In this document: positions 17,616-27,224 of the stretch, piece after piece
How the letters are laid out: every line of letters begins with the position of its first letter
Numbering within the stretch: the stretch's first letter is position 1
From: Alkalimarinus alittae
Lineage (GTDB): Bacteria; Pseudomonadota; Gammaproteobacteria; Pseudomonadales; Oleiphilaceae
DNA: 64,000 nt
NCBI RefSeq assembly: GCF_026016465.1
Contig: NZ_CP100390.1
Location: 3,516,501 to 3,580,500 of the forward strand
Reading direction: 5' to 3'
Translations under genes and position numbers: made by a program
Notes under the pieces: model-generated
Databases searched by the model: none
Seen by the model: the letters and a program-made list of their open reading frames with translations, nothing else
What the model was told of the DNA's origin: nothing

Positions 17616-18431
17616 TTAAGCTTTGTCTGTCGCCGGCGCGCCAGTAATACTATTCATTTTGTAGGCCCAAACCATCATCCCAATACCTATCAATACCATC
17701 GGTAGCGATAGCAGCTGCCCCATGGTAAGCCAATCCCAGGCCAAATACCCTAAATGAGCATCAGGTTGACGGAAGAACTCTACTATAATTCTAAAGGCGC
17801 CGTAGCAAAGTAGGAATAAGCCTGAAACAGCCATTTTAGGACGCTGACGGGATGAAAACCACCATAACACCGCAAACAATGCGACACCTTCAAGCGCAAA
17901 TTGATAGAGTTGCGAAGGGTGTCTAAGTAGTTGCTCTGCATCTCGTGGAAAAATCATAGCCCATGAAACGTCTGTTTGCCTACCCCAAAGCTCGCCTCCA
18001 ATAAAGTTACCTAAACGCCCCATACCTAAACCCACAGGAACAAGAGGCGCAACAAAATCAGATATTTCGAAAAAGGTGCGCCCTAGCTGACGCCCAAACC
18101 AAAACATCGCCAGCATGACACCAATCAACCCACCATGAAACGACATGCCCCCTTCCCAAACCATAAATAACCACAATGGGTCATCTAAGAATCGATCAAA
18201 GTTATAGAAAAACACATAACCGAAACGACCGCCTAAGACGACCCCCATAGCGCAATAAAAGATAAGATCGCCCATCTGTTCTGGCTTTATCGGCGACCAC
18301 GATTTAGCTGCTCGCTTTGTGCCCAAAAACCATGCCGTTGCGAACCCGACTAAGTACATTAACCCGTACCAATGAACCTTTAGAGGCCCGATAGACACCG
18401 CAACAGGGTCAATTTGTGGATATTTCAACAT
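17616..18431 (-). CDS. lgt: Prolipoprotein diacylglyceryl transferase Lgt
   Basis: Lgt moves the diacylglyceryl group of phosphatidylglycerol onto the lipobox cysteine of prolipoproteins, the first step in lipoprotein maturation, in the inner membrane. The 271-residue protein has about seven membrane segments and the Lgt signature around [18 protein letters not shown], with conserved HGGLIG and WYGLMYL motifs upstream. The order TauE/SafE-lgt-thyA on one strand is typical of Pseudomonas-like genomes. LpoA at 55837 in this window is one of its probable clients. Confidence 0.97.
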   Translation of the reverse strand: MLKYPQIDPVAVSIGPLKVHWYGLMYLVGFATAWFLGTKRAAKSWSPIKPEQMGDLIFYCAMGVVLGGRFGYVFFYNFDRFLDDPLWLFMVWEGGMSFHGGLIGVMLAMFWFGRQLGRTFFEISDFVAPLVPVGLGMGRLGNFIGGELWGRQTDVSWAMIFPRDAEQLLRHPSQLYQFALEGVALFAVLWWFSSRQRPKMAVSGLFLLCYGAFRIIVEFFRQPDAHLGYLAWDWLTMGQLLSLPMVLIGIGMMVWAYKMNSITGAPATDKA

Positions 18432-18479
18432 TTACTCATTCCTTTATAGCCACGCTTATATGGCAAGTTTAAAATCTTA

Positions 18480-19274
18480 TTAGGCCAACAGAAACCTTAC
18501 ACCCACAAACAATAGCAATAGGGCAAAAATGCGTTTTAACTTTTCAGGGGACAGCCTATGCGCCAACGTTGCCCCTACTCGGGCAAAATAAACACTTGTT
18601 ATTACAATCCCGACAAAAGCAGGTAAATAGATAAAACCAGCGCTCCACTCAGGTAAGGCTGGATCCCCCCACCCTTTATATACATTTGTTATCGCTGCAG
18701 ATACAGCAATTGGCAAACCACACGCTGCAGAAGTACCTACAGCCTGCTGCATCCGCACATTACACCACGATAAGAAAGGAACCGATAACGACCCACCACC
18801 AATACCAAAAATAGCCGAGGCCCAACCAATACCGGCACCTACACCCACTAAGCCGCCGCGTCCCGGTATGCCTCGAGTGGGTTTAGGCTTTAACCCAAAC
18901 CCCATCTGAGCGGCCATTAAAATTGCAAAAACACCGATTATTTTTTGTAACACAGGACCACTAAGTTCCGCGGCTGTAAACACGCCAAGCACAGCCCCTA
19001 GCACAATCCCAATGGCCATGGGTTTAAACAAATCCCAACGAACACCGCCTTTTTCTTGGTGTGTTTTAACCGAGCTAATAGACGTAAACACAATCGTTGC
19101 TAGTGAGGTTCCCACCGCCATATGTGTTAATACGTCTGGTGAAATCCCCTGATACGCAAAGCTAAATACCAACACCGGTACAATAATTAGCCCGCCACCA
19201 ATACCAAACAAGCCCGCAAGTAATCCCGCGATAGCACCTAAGCCTAAATACAGTAGAAGAACCATGGTTGGCAT
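18480..19274 (-). CDS. TauE/SafE-family membrane permease
   Basis: The 264-residue protein has about eight membrane helices arranged as two similar halves, each with a glycine-rich motif: GLLAGLFGIGGGLIIVPVL near the start and GWASAIFGIGGGSLSVPFL at the middle. These are the TauE/SafE (DUF81) repeats. Members export sulfite, sulfoacetate or other small anions, but most are uncharacterised and the substrate cannot be told here. It lies 48 bases upstream of lgt, same strand, a position conserved in related genera without an obvious functional link. Confidence 0.9.
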   Translation of the reverse strand: MPTMVLLLYLGLGAIAGLLAGLFGIGGGLIIVPVLVFSFAYQGISPDVLTHMAVGTSLATIVFTSISSVKTHQEKGGVRWDLFKPMAIGIVLGAVLGVFTAAELSGPVLQKIIGVFAILMAAQMGFGLKPKPTRGIPGRGGLVGVGAGIGWASAIFGIGGGSLSVPFLSWCNVRMQQAVGTSAACGLPIAVSAAITNVYKGWGDPALPEWSAGFIYLPAFVGIVITSVYFARVGATLAHRLSPEKLKRIFALLLLFVGVRFLLA

Positions 19275-19416
19275 TGACCCTATTTATCATGAATAAACGG
19301 AAAATCAGGTGAGATGTATAATCTAACTATCAATTCTATAAAGAGTGGTATGATACAAGATTGCCACGAGCGTGGTAAGGATCACCGAAAGATTTAATAT
19401 TGTTGAGTATCGACAA

Positions 19417-20184
19417 ATGTGCCTTATTTTATTTGCTTGGAATCCCGATTCTGAGGAACAACTGATCGTCGCAGCCAACAGGGATGAGTTTTATAACCGC
19501 CCTAGCCAAACCGCTCACCGCTGGAAAGACAACCATCATATAATAGCAGGTAGAGACTTACAGCAGCAGGGTACTTGGCTAGGCATTACTCAATCAGGCA
19601 GGTTTGCCGCCGTCACTAATTACAGAGCAACCGATAACCGCCAGTATCCTTACTCTAGGGGCGCATTAACCAGCAGTTTCTTGAAAAGCGAACAAAGCCC
19701 TGAAGAATATTTACATCAGATTCATGATAGCCAACATCAATACGCAGGCTTTAACTTATTAGTAGGCGATACATCGTCTCTACACTATTTTTCGAACCGA
19801 AGCGAACAGCCCCCTCGACGTCTTGAGAAAGGTATTTATGGTCTTAGCAATCATTTATTAAATACGCCGTGGCCAAAAGTAACGACAGGCATTAAACAGT
19901 TTAGCCAAGTAGTAAATGGGCCATTAAAGGCGGGTACCGAGAAAGAGAAGGCGTTATTAAAATTACTTCAACATGACCAACCTGCAGATGACGCTCTATT
20001 GCCCGACACGGGGGTCGGTAAGATGCTTGAGAAGCTGCTATCCCCCTTGTTTATAAGAAGCCCGAGTTACGGGACGCGAGCCAGCACAGTCGTTCAAATA
20101 CAGCGCACCGGCAATCACTTCTTTTTAGAACAAAGCTATTCTGCAGAAGGAGAAACTGCAAGAAAAACAACCTATAAAAGTTAA
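19417..20184 (+). CDS. NRDE-family (TANGO2-like) protein
   Basis: The 255-residue product begins MCLILFAWN and has AANRDEFYNRP shortly after, the NRDE motif that names the family (transport and Golgi organisation 2 homologues). A cysteine at position 2 is a possible N-terminal nucleophile, because the fold is related to Ntn hydrolases; the GRDLQQQGTWLGI and FAAVTNYR blocks are also typical. I set the start at 19417 so that Cys2 is exposed; an upstream in-frame start at 19372 would bury it. The biochemical role is not established. It is convergent with the PilZ gene (20 bases apart). Confidence 0.85.
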   Translation: MCLILFAWNPDSEEQLIVAANRDEFYNRPSQTAHRWKDNHHIIAGRDLQQQGTWLGITQSGRFAAVTNYRATDNRQYPYSRGALTSSFLKSEQSPEEYLHQIHDSQHQYAGFNLLVGDTSSLHYFSNRSEQPPRRLEKGIYGLSNHLLNTPWPKVTTGIKQFSQVVNGPLKAGTEKEKALLKLLQHDQPADDALLPDTGVGKMLEKLLSPLFIRSPSYGTRASTVVQIQRTGNHFFLEQSYSAEGETARKTTYKS

Positions 20185-20204
20185 GGTACGCATAGCAGTA
20201 CTCG

Positions 20205-20786
20205 TTATTTTTGGCGCGACTCTCGCCTTTCTTTGAGCTGCATAGTCTGTCGCTTAATTATATGCTGTACGAGTACTTCTTGCTCATTACTACTTATATC
20301 CAGAAAATCAGCTCGTATAATATAAGCGTCATTACCTACAGGCTCTTCCAGCAACTCACTTCCGATCACAACCGACACCATTTTAAGGCAAATATTAGAC
20401 GGGAATAACGTCAGCTCAAGTAGAATTTTGTCATTTGGCTTCAGCTGCTCATTTGATGGAAATGCGATGCCGCAGGCACTGATATTAACTTGCTGCGCGC
20501 GCTTTATTTGATCGCTATCTGATTCAGATATTGAGTCATCCAACGCCAACACTAAATTGATTTTACGATTAAATAATTCTAATAATTCATGTACCTGAGG
20601 TTGAATAGAGCGCAACGTTTCAAGTGAAGCCGATATTTGATTTTCGAGCTGCACAACCAACGCTGCTGGCGAATTAATACCCAACCCGGCAGCGGCACCC
20701 TCTTCTTCAGATAATAGCCTGTAACTAATGGCCACTTGATCCACTATTCTAAAGTAACGTCTTCGCTCTTGGTTATTATTATGCAT
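20205..20786 (-). CDS. PilZ-domain protein, probable c-di-GMP effector
   Basis: The 193-residue product has both c-di-GMP motifs of PilZ domains, but far apart: RxxxR at R9-R13 (ERRRYFRI) and NxSxxG at N101-G106 (NISACG). About 85 mainly helical residues separate them, followed by the PilZ barrel (ILLELTLFPSNICLKMVSVV). I start at 20786 because AAGG lies 9 bases upstream; other in-frame starts reach 20828. It lies downstream of pomA and pomB on the same strand (75 bases after pomB), suggesting control of flagellar rotation or stator function in response to c-di-GMP, by analogy with YcgR; that role is inference. Confidence 0.82.
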   Translation of the reverse strand: MHNNNQERRRYFRIVDQVAISYRLLSEEEGAAAGLGINSPAALVVQLENQISASLETLRSIQPQVHELLELFNRKINLVLALDDSISESDSDQIKRAQQVNISACGIAFPSNEQLKPNDKILLELTLFPSNICLKMVSVVIGSELLEEPVGNDAYIIRADFLDISSNEQEVLVQHIIKRQTMQLKERRESRQK

Positions 20787-20861
20787 TTTTTTCTGCCTTA
20801 TACTCATGAATGACTGTTCCAAAAACACGCAACAATCAATGCTGAGTAACGTTATATCAAT

Positions 20862-21854
20862 TTAAAAAATATCATGGGGATCCAAGTCTTCAAAGCCTTC
20901 AAGCTCATCACCTCTAAGACTACCGGCATCCACTTCTCGCGCTTTACGAATACTGTCTTTTAACTCAGCGCCTGAAGGTTCTTGAAGGGTAATTTCAACC
21001 CTTCGATTTTTCGCCCTACCCTCTGGGGTGTCATTGGGAACCAACGGCTCGGTATCTGCCAGACCGACAACAGTAAAGCGCCCTTGATCTAACCCGCCAT
21101 CATCGAACAAACCGTGCGCCACTTCTAGCGCCCTTGCCACTGACAAATCCCAGTTTGATGGAAACTGATCCGTATTTATCGGTATGTTATCGGTATGCCC
21201 TTCTACGGTAATTTCGCCTTCAATCTCAGATAGCATTTGAATTAGTTTATCCAACACAGGTAAGAAATCTGACTGCAGCCGTGCCGACCCAGAAGAAAAA
21301 GAGCCTTGCTCTTGCACCCTTATGACAATTTTTCTACCGCGTGTTTCTATTTCGAGCATATCACTGCGAATTTCAGCCTCAAGCTTGGCCGCCATATCCA
21401 TCGCGTTGCTTTCAGTCTGTTCAACCAACTCCTTCAATTTATCTGCGACCGCTTCATTGACTGCCCGCCTTTCACCATCGGTATCAGAGCACTGATCTTC
21501 AATCGCTTTCTCTACCTCTGCATCACAAAGCACTTTTAACGTTGGCTGATTAGGGTCCGTCGTGTGCTGCATGACAATCTGTAAGGGTGATGGATCTGGC
21601 TTTCCCGGAGAAAATTCTTGCGCAATAATACTCGTCCCTTTAGGAACATCATTCACTTTAACCTGATTCTGGACACCGAACGACTCTCTCATAGAGCCAG
21701 CCAAGCGCTTAAATTTAAGCACATCCATTTCAGAAAAAGAGAGCAGCAATACAAAAAAGCACATCAGCAACGACATTAAGTCTGCAAATGTCGCTAACCA
21801 TGCAGGAAGACCCACGGGGCATTCGGGACAATCCTGTTCATCTTCATCACTCAT
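20862..21854 (-). CDS. pomB: Flagellar stator protein PomB/MotB
   Basis: With PomA this forms the ion-driven stator that turns the flagellar motor. The 330-residue protein has a short acidic N-terminus with two cysteines (CPEC), one membrane helix holding the ion-binding aspartate D25 (TFADLMSLLMCFFVLLLSF), a linker with the plug region (KGTSIIAQEFSPGKP), and a C-terminal OmpA-like peptidoglycan-binding domain (VEGHTDNIPI, NWDLSVARA, GLADTEPLVPNDTPEGRAKNRRVEI). The N-terminal part closely resembles Vibrio PomB, which uses sodium. It follows pomA after 84 bases. A charged insert at about 95-160 lengthens the linker. Confidence 0.95.
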   Translation of the reverse strand: MSDEDEQDCPECPVGLPAWLATFADLMSLLMCFFVLLLSFSEMDVLKFKRLAGSMRESFGVQNQVKVNDVPKGTSIIAQEFSPGKPDPSPLQIVMQHTTDPNQPTLKVLCDAEVEKAIEDQCSDTDGERRAVNEAVADKLKELVEQTESNAMDMAAKLEAEIRSDMLEIETRGRKIVIRVQEQGSFSSGSARLQSDFLPVLDKLIQMLSEIEGEITVEGHTDNIPINTDQFPSNWDLSVARALEVAHGLFDDGGLDQGRFTVVGLADTEPLVPNDTPEGRAKNRRVEITLQEPSGAELKDSIRKAREVDAGSLRGDELEGFEDLDPHDIF

Positions 21855-21938
21855 TCAAACAATCACTCACAGCACACTGTTTTTTGCTCAGCCTTAACGT
21901 TAAAGCAGTCAGCATATATTCTAAAAAGCCATTATGCA

Positions 21939-22703
21939 CTAGGCATCTGCATCAGCAGAGACTCGCTTACTCTCGGGTAAATATGTTCTCAACATCTGCT
22001 CAATGACTCGCGGGTTTTGCCCTGCTTGGATAGCTAACAATGCATCAATAATCATGGATTTTAGCAGTTGTTCTTCACCCATTCTTATTTTCAGTTTATC
22101 CGCAATAGGCAGCGCAATCATGTTACCCACCATGGCACCATAAAGGGTTGTTAGCAGTGCAACGGCCATTGATGGGCCTATGGATTTTGGATCATCCATA
22201 TTTGAGAGCATCGCCACTAGCCCCACCAATGTACCAATCATCCCCATTGCCGGGGCCACATCACCAATCGACATAAATACACTATTACCCAATTGATGCC
22301 GTTCTACTGCTAAATTTTTATCTTTGGTTAATAATGATTTGACCACATCAGCATCATGCCCATCCACCAATAACTGAATACCTTTAGCTAAAAAGTCATT
22401 ACTAATTTCTTTTCCTTCGAGAGAAAGTAAACCACCTTTACGAGCAGCGTCTGCCATCTCTACGATTTGCTCAATCAACTCTTCTGGCTTATCCATTTTG
22501 AACATAAAGGCTTTTGCTGCAACCTTTCCAGCGCCGAGGAATTGTCCTAGCGTGAACTTCATTAATGCAACAAAGACGGTGCCTACTATTACGATCAAGA
22601 ACGATGGCATATCAAGAAACAGTCCAATACCGCCTCCCAACACCATCGCCATTGCGACGATAGCAAAACCACCGATTAAGCCTATAAGGCTAGCTAAATC
22701 CAC
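21939..22703 (-). CDS. pomA: Flagellar stator protein PomA/MotA
   Basis: PomA is the four-helix channel subunit of the stator; its cytoplasmic loop contacts the rotor protein FliG. The 254-residue product begins MDLASLIGLIGGFAIVAMAMVLGGG and has the conserved loop (KMDKPEELIEQIVEMAD, RKGGLLSLE) and the third and fourth helices (DVAPAMGMIGTLVGLVAML, TTLYGAMVGNMIALPIADKL). Both resemble sodium-type PomA more than proton-type MotA. It uses a GTG start with GAGGAG 7 bases upstream. No clear sigma-28 promoter was found in the 323-bp divergent region before it. Confidence 0.95.
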   Translation of the reverse strand: MDLASLIGLIGGFAIVAMAMVLGGGIGLFLDMPSFLIVIVGTVFVALMKFTLGQFLGAGKVAAKAFMFKMDKPEELIEQIVEMADAARKGGLLSLEGKEISNDFLAKGIQLLVDGHDADVVKSLLTKDKNLAVERHQLGNSVFMSIGDVAPAMGMIGTLVGLVAMLSNMDDPKSIGPSMAVALLTTLYGAMVGNMIALPIADKLKIRMGEEQLLKSMIIDALLAIQAGQNPRVIEQMLRTYLPESKRVSADADA

Positions 22704-23026
22704 CCGTTACTCCTCACCTTGCTCATATTAATGATATTCGATCAACCAATGTACAGGTCATAAAAACCACAGCGTTCACCCGCTCTTCAAACCAAGAACG
22801 GCATTCATTTCCCGTTGTTATATACGCACAAACAAGGATAAAGAAAAATGATTTCGATTATTATGAGTCTGGTATAATGTAATCCACTCTATTATTGTAG
22901 CTACAATTCCTTAAAAATCATGAATAATTTTAATAATCTATGTTAGCTTTAATATTTATTATGTCAGCACTAAAGCAAACATTTATTGATATAAAATAGG
23001 TCGACTTAAAATAGGCTAGAAGTACA
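22704..23026. other. Divergent region pomA / xseB (323 bp)
   Basis: AT-rich region containing promoters in both directions. On the plus strand there is an extended -10 element (annotated separately). On the minus strand the strong GAGGAG ribosome site of pomA is next to its GTG start; no convincing sigma-28 element (TAAA, 15 bases, GCCGATAA) is visible. No open frame here looks genuine. Confidence 0.5.
22870..22878 (+). promoter_or_regulatory. Extended -10 promoter for xseB-ispA-dxs
   Basis: TGGTATAAT contains a perfect TATAAT with the TGn extension, which can compensate for a poor -35. It lies about 150 bases upstream of xseB and is the best promoter candidate in the region. Confidence 0.5.
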
Positions 23027-23290
23027 ATGTCTGATGAAATAAAAACAACCTTAAAAAGTGAACCCCCCCTTGATTTCGAGCAATCCTTACGTCAACTCGA
23101 AGACATTGTCCGAAAAATGGAGCAAGGAGAGCTAAGCCTTGAAAGCTCCTTAGGCGCATTCGAAGAGGGTGTTAAACTTACTCGGAATTGTCAGGCGGCA
23201 CTGCAAAGAGCTGAACAGAAAGTAAAAATCTTAATAGAGAATTCGGACGGTGAATTTTCATTAGCCGACTTCAACTCAACTAACGACTAA
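23027..23290 (+). CDS. xseB: Exodeoxyribonuclease VII small subunit XseB
   Basis: XseB is the small subunit of exonuclease VII, which degrades single-stranded DNA to oligonucleotides together with XseA. The 87-residue product has the expected size and the conserved core [29 protein letters not shown] followed by [22 protein letters not shown], two helices that form a coiled coil. It starts the xseB-ispA-dxs cluster, a linkage conserved across gammaproteobacteria even though xseA is elsewhere. Gap to ispA is 52 bases. Confidence 0.96.
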   Translation: MSDEIKTTLKSEPPLDFEQSLRQLEDIVRKMEQGELSLESSLGAFEEGVKLTRNCQAALQRAEQKVKILIENSDGEFSLADFNSTND

Positions 23291-23342
23291 CTCACAGCCG
23301 TAATTAAGAAACACTAACGCTTATAGCAGGCCTCCGAGATAA

Positions 23343-24239
23343 ATGAATAACAACGACATCAATAACTATTTCACGCTATGTCAGCAACTTATTGATAGCA
23401 CCTTGAATGACTGGCTTGCGCCTAGCACTACAGAACCCTGCAAGCTCCATTCAGCTATTCGGTATAGCGTACTCTCGGGCGGTAAAAGAATTAGACCGGT
23501 ATTAGTGTTTGCGACCACAGAAGCATTTGGCCAAAGCCGAGAAAGAGCACTGGCAGCGGCTTGCGCAGTTGAGCTCATCCACGCCTACTCACTTATTCAT
23601 GATGATTTACCTGCGATGGATGATGACGACCTTCGTCGAGGCTTACCCACCTGTCATATCAAGTACGACGAAGCCACTGCAATTTTAGCTGGCGACGCGC
23701 TACAGGCAATGGCATTTGAAATACTCTGCGACAGAGGTGAGCATTCAGCTCAAGCGCGTTTAGATATGATTAAAACCCTAAGTGTCGCTAGTGGCAGCCT
23801 AGGCATGGTAGGAGGTCAAGCCATTGACCTTGACTCAGTGGGCCAACAAATCAGCCTGAACTCACTAGAGCGCATGCACAACTATAAAACAGGGGCACTA
23901 ATTGAAGCCAGTATTGTTTTGGGTGCACAAAGCACTGGGCTCGACAACCCCAAAACCCTGCATCCCCTTCAGCAATACGCGCGTGCCATCGGCCTCGCCT
24001 TTCAGGTTCAAGATGATATTTTAGATGTCACGAGTAATACCGAAACGCTTGGTAAAACCCAGGGTGCAGATGAGGCAAGAAACAAACCTACTTACCCATC
24101 TTTACTTGGGCTAGAGGGCGCACAGCAAAAAGCTCAAGCACTTCATCAATCGGCATTAACGGCATTGAATGACCTTGACAGCCTTAATACATCAAGGCTT
24201 GCACAAATCAGTGAGTTCATTATTAATCGCCCACGTTAA
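23343..24239 (+). CDS. ispA: Farnesyl diphosphate synthase IspA
   Basis: IspA condenses isopentenyl and dimethylallyl diphosphates to geranyl and farnesyl diphosphate, precursors of undecaprenyl phosphate and quinones. The 298-residue product has the first aspartate-rich motif (LIHDDLPAMDDDDLRRG), the second (FQVQDDILDV), and the substrate motifs GGKRIRPVL and YKTGAL. Length matches the bacterial short-chain prenyl synthases. It lies between xseB and dxs on the same strand; the gap to dxs is 169 bases and contains a separate possible promoter. Confidence 0.96.
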   Translation: MNNNDINNYFTLCQQLIDSTLNDWLAPSTTEPCKLHSAIRYSVLSGGKRIRPVLVFATTEAFGQSRERALAAACAVELIHAYSLIHDDLPAMDDDDLRRGLPTCHIKYDEATAILAGDALQAMAFEILCDRGEHSAQARLDMIKTLSVASGSLGMVGGQAIDLDSVGQQISLNSLERMHNYKTGALIEASIVLGAQSTGLDNPKTLHPLQQYARAIGLAFQVQDDILDVTSNTETLGKTQGADEARNKPTYPSLLGLEGAQQKAQALHQSALTALNDLDSLNTSRLAQISEFIINRPR

Positions 24240-24367
24240 TGTCTTAGATAACACGTGAAAGCGTTTATATCATGACAAATACCCAGAAACCGCAATAACA
24301 CGTATGAAAGCCTGCCTCTGTACTAAAAAAGTGCACGGCTTTATGTCAATTTGTTGAACATACGCGT

Positions 24368-24373
24368 TATAAT
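24368..24373 (+). promoter_or_regulatory. Possible -10 element before dxs
   Basis: A perfect TATAAT lies about 35 bases upstream of dxs. The -35 at 17 bases (GTCAAT) is weak, so an internal promoter is possible but unproven. Confidence 0.35.
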
Positions 24374-24408
24374 GGCCTTTTGTTGTTTCAACGGATTAAC
24401 ATCGCCGG

Positions 24409-26367
24409 ATGCTGCATTCTCACGTTTTTCAAGAAATACCGACTCACAGACCCAATACACCTCTTTTGGATAAGCTGGACTCGCCAGCCCAATTGCGTTT
24501 GTTGAGCGAAGATCAGTTACCCCAACTCGCACACGAGTTGCGCGCATTCCTGCTCTATAGTGTTGGGCAGTCAGGCGGGCACTTTGGTGCGGGTTTAGGC
24601 GTTATTGAGCTAACTATCGCCCTACACTTTGTATTTAATACGCCTGAAGACCGTTTAGTTTGGGATGTTGGGCACCAAGCATACCCTCATAAGATCCTTA
24701 CCGGTCGTCGTGACCAGATGACCAGAATCAGGCACAAAGAAGGGCTTGCGGCATTCCCTCGTCGATCAGAAAGTGAATTCGATACCTTTGGTGTTGGCCA
24801 CTCCAGCACATCGATCAGCGCTGCGCTGGGTATGGCGCTAGCAGCACGTTTGCAGAATATAAAACGACAGTCTATTGCTGTGATCGGTGATGGTGCATTA
24901 ACTGCCGGAATGGCATTTGAAGCACTTAGTCATGCGGGTGATGTTAGGCCAGATATGTTAGTTATCCTAAATGATAACGATATGGCGATATCCAATAGCG
25001 TGGGTGGACTTAACAAGCACCTAGCCAAAATACTTTCAGGCAAGGCTTACAACCACGTAAGAGATAGCAGCAAAAGTTTTTTGAGCCAAAATCCTAACCT
25101 AATGGAACTAGCCAGAAAAACTGAAGAGCACTTTAAAGGTATGGTGGCTCCCGGTACGCTATTTGAAGAGTTAGGCTTTAATTACATTGGTCCAATAGAC
25201 GGTCATGATTTACCGTCTATGATAGAAACACTCGAAAACATGAAAGAACTGAGCGGCCCTCAGTTTCTTCATGTCGTCACTAAGAAGGGTAAAGGCTTCG
25301 CGCCAGCAGAAAAAGACCCTATCGGCTATCATGCCATTAATAAAATTGATCCAAAACCAAAAGCGACCATTGCCACTGAAGAAAAACCTTCAAAACCAAA
25401 GTTTTCGAATGTCTTTGGCCAATGGTTATGCGATGTAGCAGAAACAGATCCTCGCATTGTGGGTATTACGCCTGCCATGAAAGAAGGTTCAGACCTAATT
25501 GCGTTTGCTGATCGATTTCCCGAACGCTACTTTGATGTTGCCATTGCCGAACAGCACGCCGTAACATTAGCGGCCGGTATGGCCTGTGATGGCGCAAAAC
25601 CGGTAGTCGCTATATATTCAACCTTTTTGCAGCGCGCTTATGATCAGCTTATTCATGATGTTTCGGTGCAAAATCTAGATGTTTTATTTGCCATAGATAG
25701 AGCAGGTTTGGTGGGCGAAGATGGCCCTACCCATGCAGGTAGCTTTGATATTTCTTATCTGCGCTGCATTCCTGAAATGTTGATCATGGCTCCTTCTGAC
25801 GAAAACGAATTAAGACAAATGCTCAACACCGGCTACCACCACCAAGGACCTGCTGCGGTTAGATACCCAAGAGGCACAGGTATCGGAGCAAAAATAGAAG
25901 AAACACTTGAGCGGTTACCTATCGGCAAAGGCCGCATAGTACGAGAGGGGTGCGATATCGCTATTCTAGCATTTGGAACATTACTCCATGACGCACTGCT
26001 AGCCGCAGAAGAGCTGAATGCCACAGTTATCGATATGCGTTTTGTAAAACCGCTAGATGCAGAACTCATTAGCCAGACCAGTAATACTCACTCACTACTG
26101 GTAACAATTGAAGAAAATGCGATTGCAGGCGGCGCAGGCAGTGGCGTCAATGAGTTTTTAAATACCGCGTCGATAGATACATCAATTATTAATCTAGGCT
26201 TACCTGATTATTACGTTGAACACGGCAAGCCTACAGAACTACTTAAAGAGTGTGGTCTTGATAAACAAGGTATCTTAAACTCAATTAAGACTAAATGGGA
26301 TCAACTACAACTGAAAAGCTCAGTTGCAGGCATAGGTGACAAATCTCACAAAGTCATCAATCAGTAA
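24409..26367 (+). CDS. dxs: 1-Deoxy-D-xylulose-5-phosphate synthase Dxs
   Basis: Dxs joins pyruvate and glyceraldehyde 3-phosphate, with thiamine diphosphate, to make DXP, the first step of the MEP isoprenoid route. The 652-residue product shows the TPP/Mg motif [12 protein letters not shown]...NDN, the early H-x-x-x-H region ([35 protein letters not shown]), the [12 protein letters not shown] motif of the pyrimidine domain and [15 protein letters not shown]. The start [15 protein letters not shown] is usual for the family. It is the last gene of its cluster and converges on ribA. Confidence 0.97.
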   Translation: MLHSHVFQEIPTHRPNTPLLDKLDSPAQLRLLSEDQLPQLAHELRAFLLYSVGQSGGHFGAGLGVIELTIALHFVFNTPEDRLVWDVGHQAYPHKILTGRRDQMTRIRHKEGLAAFPRRSESEFDTFGVGHSSTSISAALGMALAARLQNIKRQSIAVIGDGALTAGMAFEALSHAGDVRPDMLVILNDNDMAISNSVGGLNKHLAKILSGKAYNHVRDSSKSFLSQNPNLMELARKTEEHFKGMVAPGTLFEELGFNYIGPIDGHDLPSMIETLENMKELSGPQFLHVVTKKGKGFAPAEKDPIGYHAINKIDPKPKATIATEEKPSKPKFSNVFGQWLCDVAETDPRIVGITPAMKEGSDLIAFADRFPERYFDVAIAEQHAVTLAAGMACDGAKPVVAIYSTFLQRAYDQLIHDVSVQNLDVLFAIDRAGLVGEDGPTHAGSFDISYLRCIPEMLIMAPSDENELRQMLNTGYHHQGPAAVRYPRGTGIGAKIEETLERLPIGKGRIVREGCDIAILAFGTLLHDALLAAEELNATVIDMRFVKPLDAELISQTSNTHSLLVTIEENAIAGGAGSGVNEFLNTASIDTSIINLGLPDYYVEHGKPTELLKECGLDKQGILNSIKTKWDQLQLKSSVAGIGDKSHKVINQ

Positions 26368-26373
26368 GAAAAA

Positions 26374-26414
26374 GATAACTTAGGAGTGATAAATCATCAC
26401 TCCTGAGGGTTATC
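26374..26414 (-). terminator. Terminator of ribA, overlapping its stop codon
   Basis: A 9-bp perfect stem (26382-26390 with 26396-26404) is extended by GATAAC/GTTATC (26374-26379 with 26409-26414). Read on the minus strand it is followed by TTTTTC. The ribA stop codon lies in the stem, so the terminator starts inside the coding region. Confidence 0.75.
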
Positions 26415-27011
26415 ATCCTGATGTGTTTTTAACCAATGCCCTAACTTATCGGCCTTAGTCGCAAGATACCCTTCATTGTAGGGATTCTTACCTACCTGAA
26501 GCGGAACTCGACTCACCACTTCCACACCAAACGTCTCTAATGCTTTAACCTTTCTTGGATTGTTGGTCATAAGCTTTACTTTTTCAACACCTAGATGCTT
26601 TAACATGCCTTGACACATGCTATAGTCACGAAGATCTGCAGCAAACCCAAGACGCTCATTGGCTTCTACCGTGTCAGCACCCTGATCTTGTAGGTGGTAG
26701 GCGCGAATTTTATTAAGCAGCCCTATTCCACGGCCTTCTTGCCTAAGATATAACAGAATACCTCGCCCCTCTTCAGCAATGCTTCTGAGTGCTTCTTCTA
26801 GCTGATAGCCACAATCACACCGCATACTAAACAACGCATCACCTGTCAGACACTCTGAGTGCGTTCTTGCAAGCACAGGCTCGCCATTAGAGATATCCCC
26901 TAGTGACAGAACAACATGTTCTTGACCTGTTTCTGTTTCTTCAAACCCATGCATTTCAAATACTGCAAACGGGGTAGGTAAACGACAAGTTTCAATAAAG
27001 CGAACAGACAC
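26397..27011 (-). CDS. ribA: GTP cyclohydrolase II RibA
   Basis: RibA opens GTP with release of formate and pyrophosphate, the first step of riboflavin synthesis. The 204-residue product is the stand-alone form (not fused to RibB). Zinc ligands lie in [34 protein letters not shown] and [14 protein letters not shown] are the substrate motifs. It uses a GTG start with GAGGA 6 bases upstream. It has its own promoter, with a leader of about 70 bases holding a direct repeat, and its own terminator. No FMN riboswitch was recognised. Confidence 0.96.
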   Translation of the reverse strand: MSVRFIETCRLPTPFAVFEMHGFEETETGQEHVVLSLGDISNGEPVLARTHSECLTGDALFSMRCDCGYQLEEALRSIAEEGRGILLYLRQEGRGIGLLNKIRAYHLQDQGADTVEANERLGFAADLRDYSMCQGMLKHLGVEKVKLMTNNPRKVKALETFGVEVVSRVPLQVGKNPYNEGYLATKADKLGHWLKTHQDDNPQE

Positions 27012-27031
27012 TATACTTCCTCGACACTATT

Positions 27032-27067
27032 TTCATGGAGGCAACTATTATTCATGAAGGCAACTAT
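27032..27067. repeat. 17-bp direct repeat in the ribA leader
   Basis: Two copies (27032-27048 and 27051-27067) of a 17-base unit containing GGCAACTAT, with one mismatch and a period of 19 bases, lie between the ribA promoter and its ribosome site. Confidence 0.6.
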
Positions 27068-27086
27068 ATCTATTTAGTACAACAAT

Positions 27087-27115
27087 CGATAACACTGCAA
27101 ACGCGCGATAGTCAA
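27087..27115 (-). promoter_or_regulatory. sigma-70 promoter of ribA
   Basis: On the minus strand TTGACT (27115-27110) is followed after 17 bases by TTATCG (27092-27087). The -35 is near perfect. A second candidate, an extended -10 TGGTACAAT, lies further upstream on the same strand. Confidence 0.55.
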
Positions 27116-27224
27116 TTTAGCGCGGCATTGTACCATAATCCATATTCATGTGTGAGCTACATCACACCTAGCTGCGCCTCAATATTTACGCCAATATTTA
27201 ACCCTCAAGACGAATAATGCGTTA

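Noticed and set aside
22704-22870. sigma-28 flagellar promoter before pomA
   Set aside because: No stretch with both TAAA and GCCGATAA-like boxes at the right spacing.
27035-27217. 60-codon frame in the ribA upstream region
   Set aside because: It runs through the ribA promoter and direct repeats on the opposite strand, has no family similarity I can see and no clear ribosome site beyond the repeat itself.
27012-27224. FMN riboswitch before ribA
   Set aside because: The leader is too short and lacks the conserved RFN blocks.
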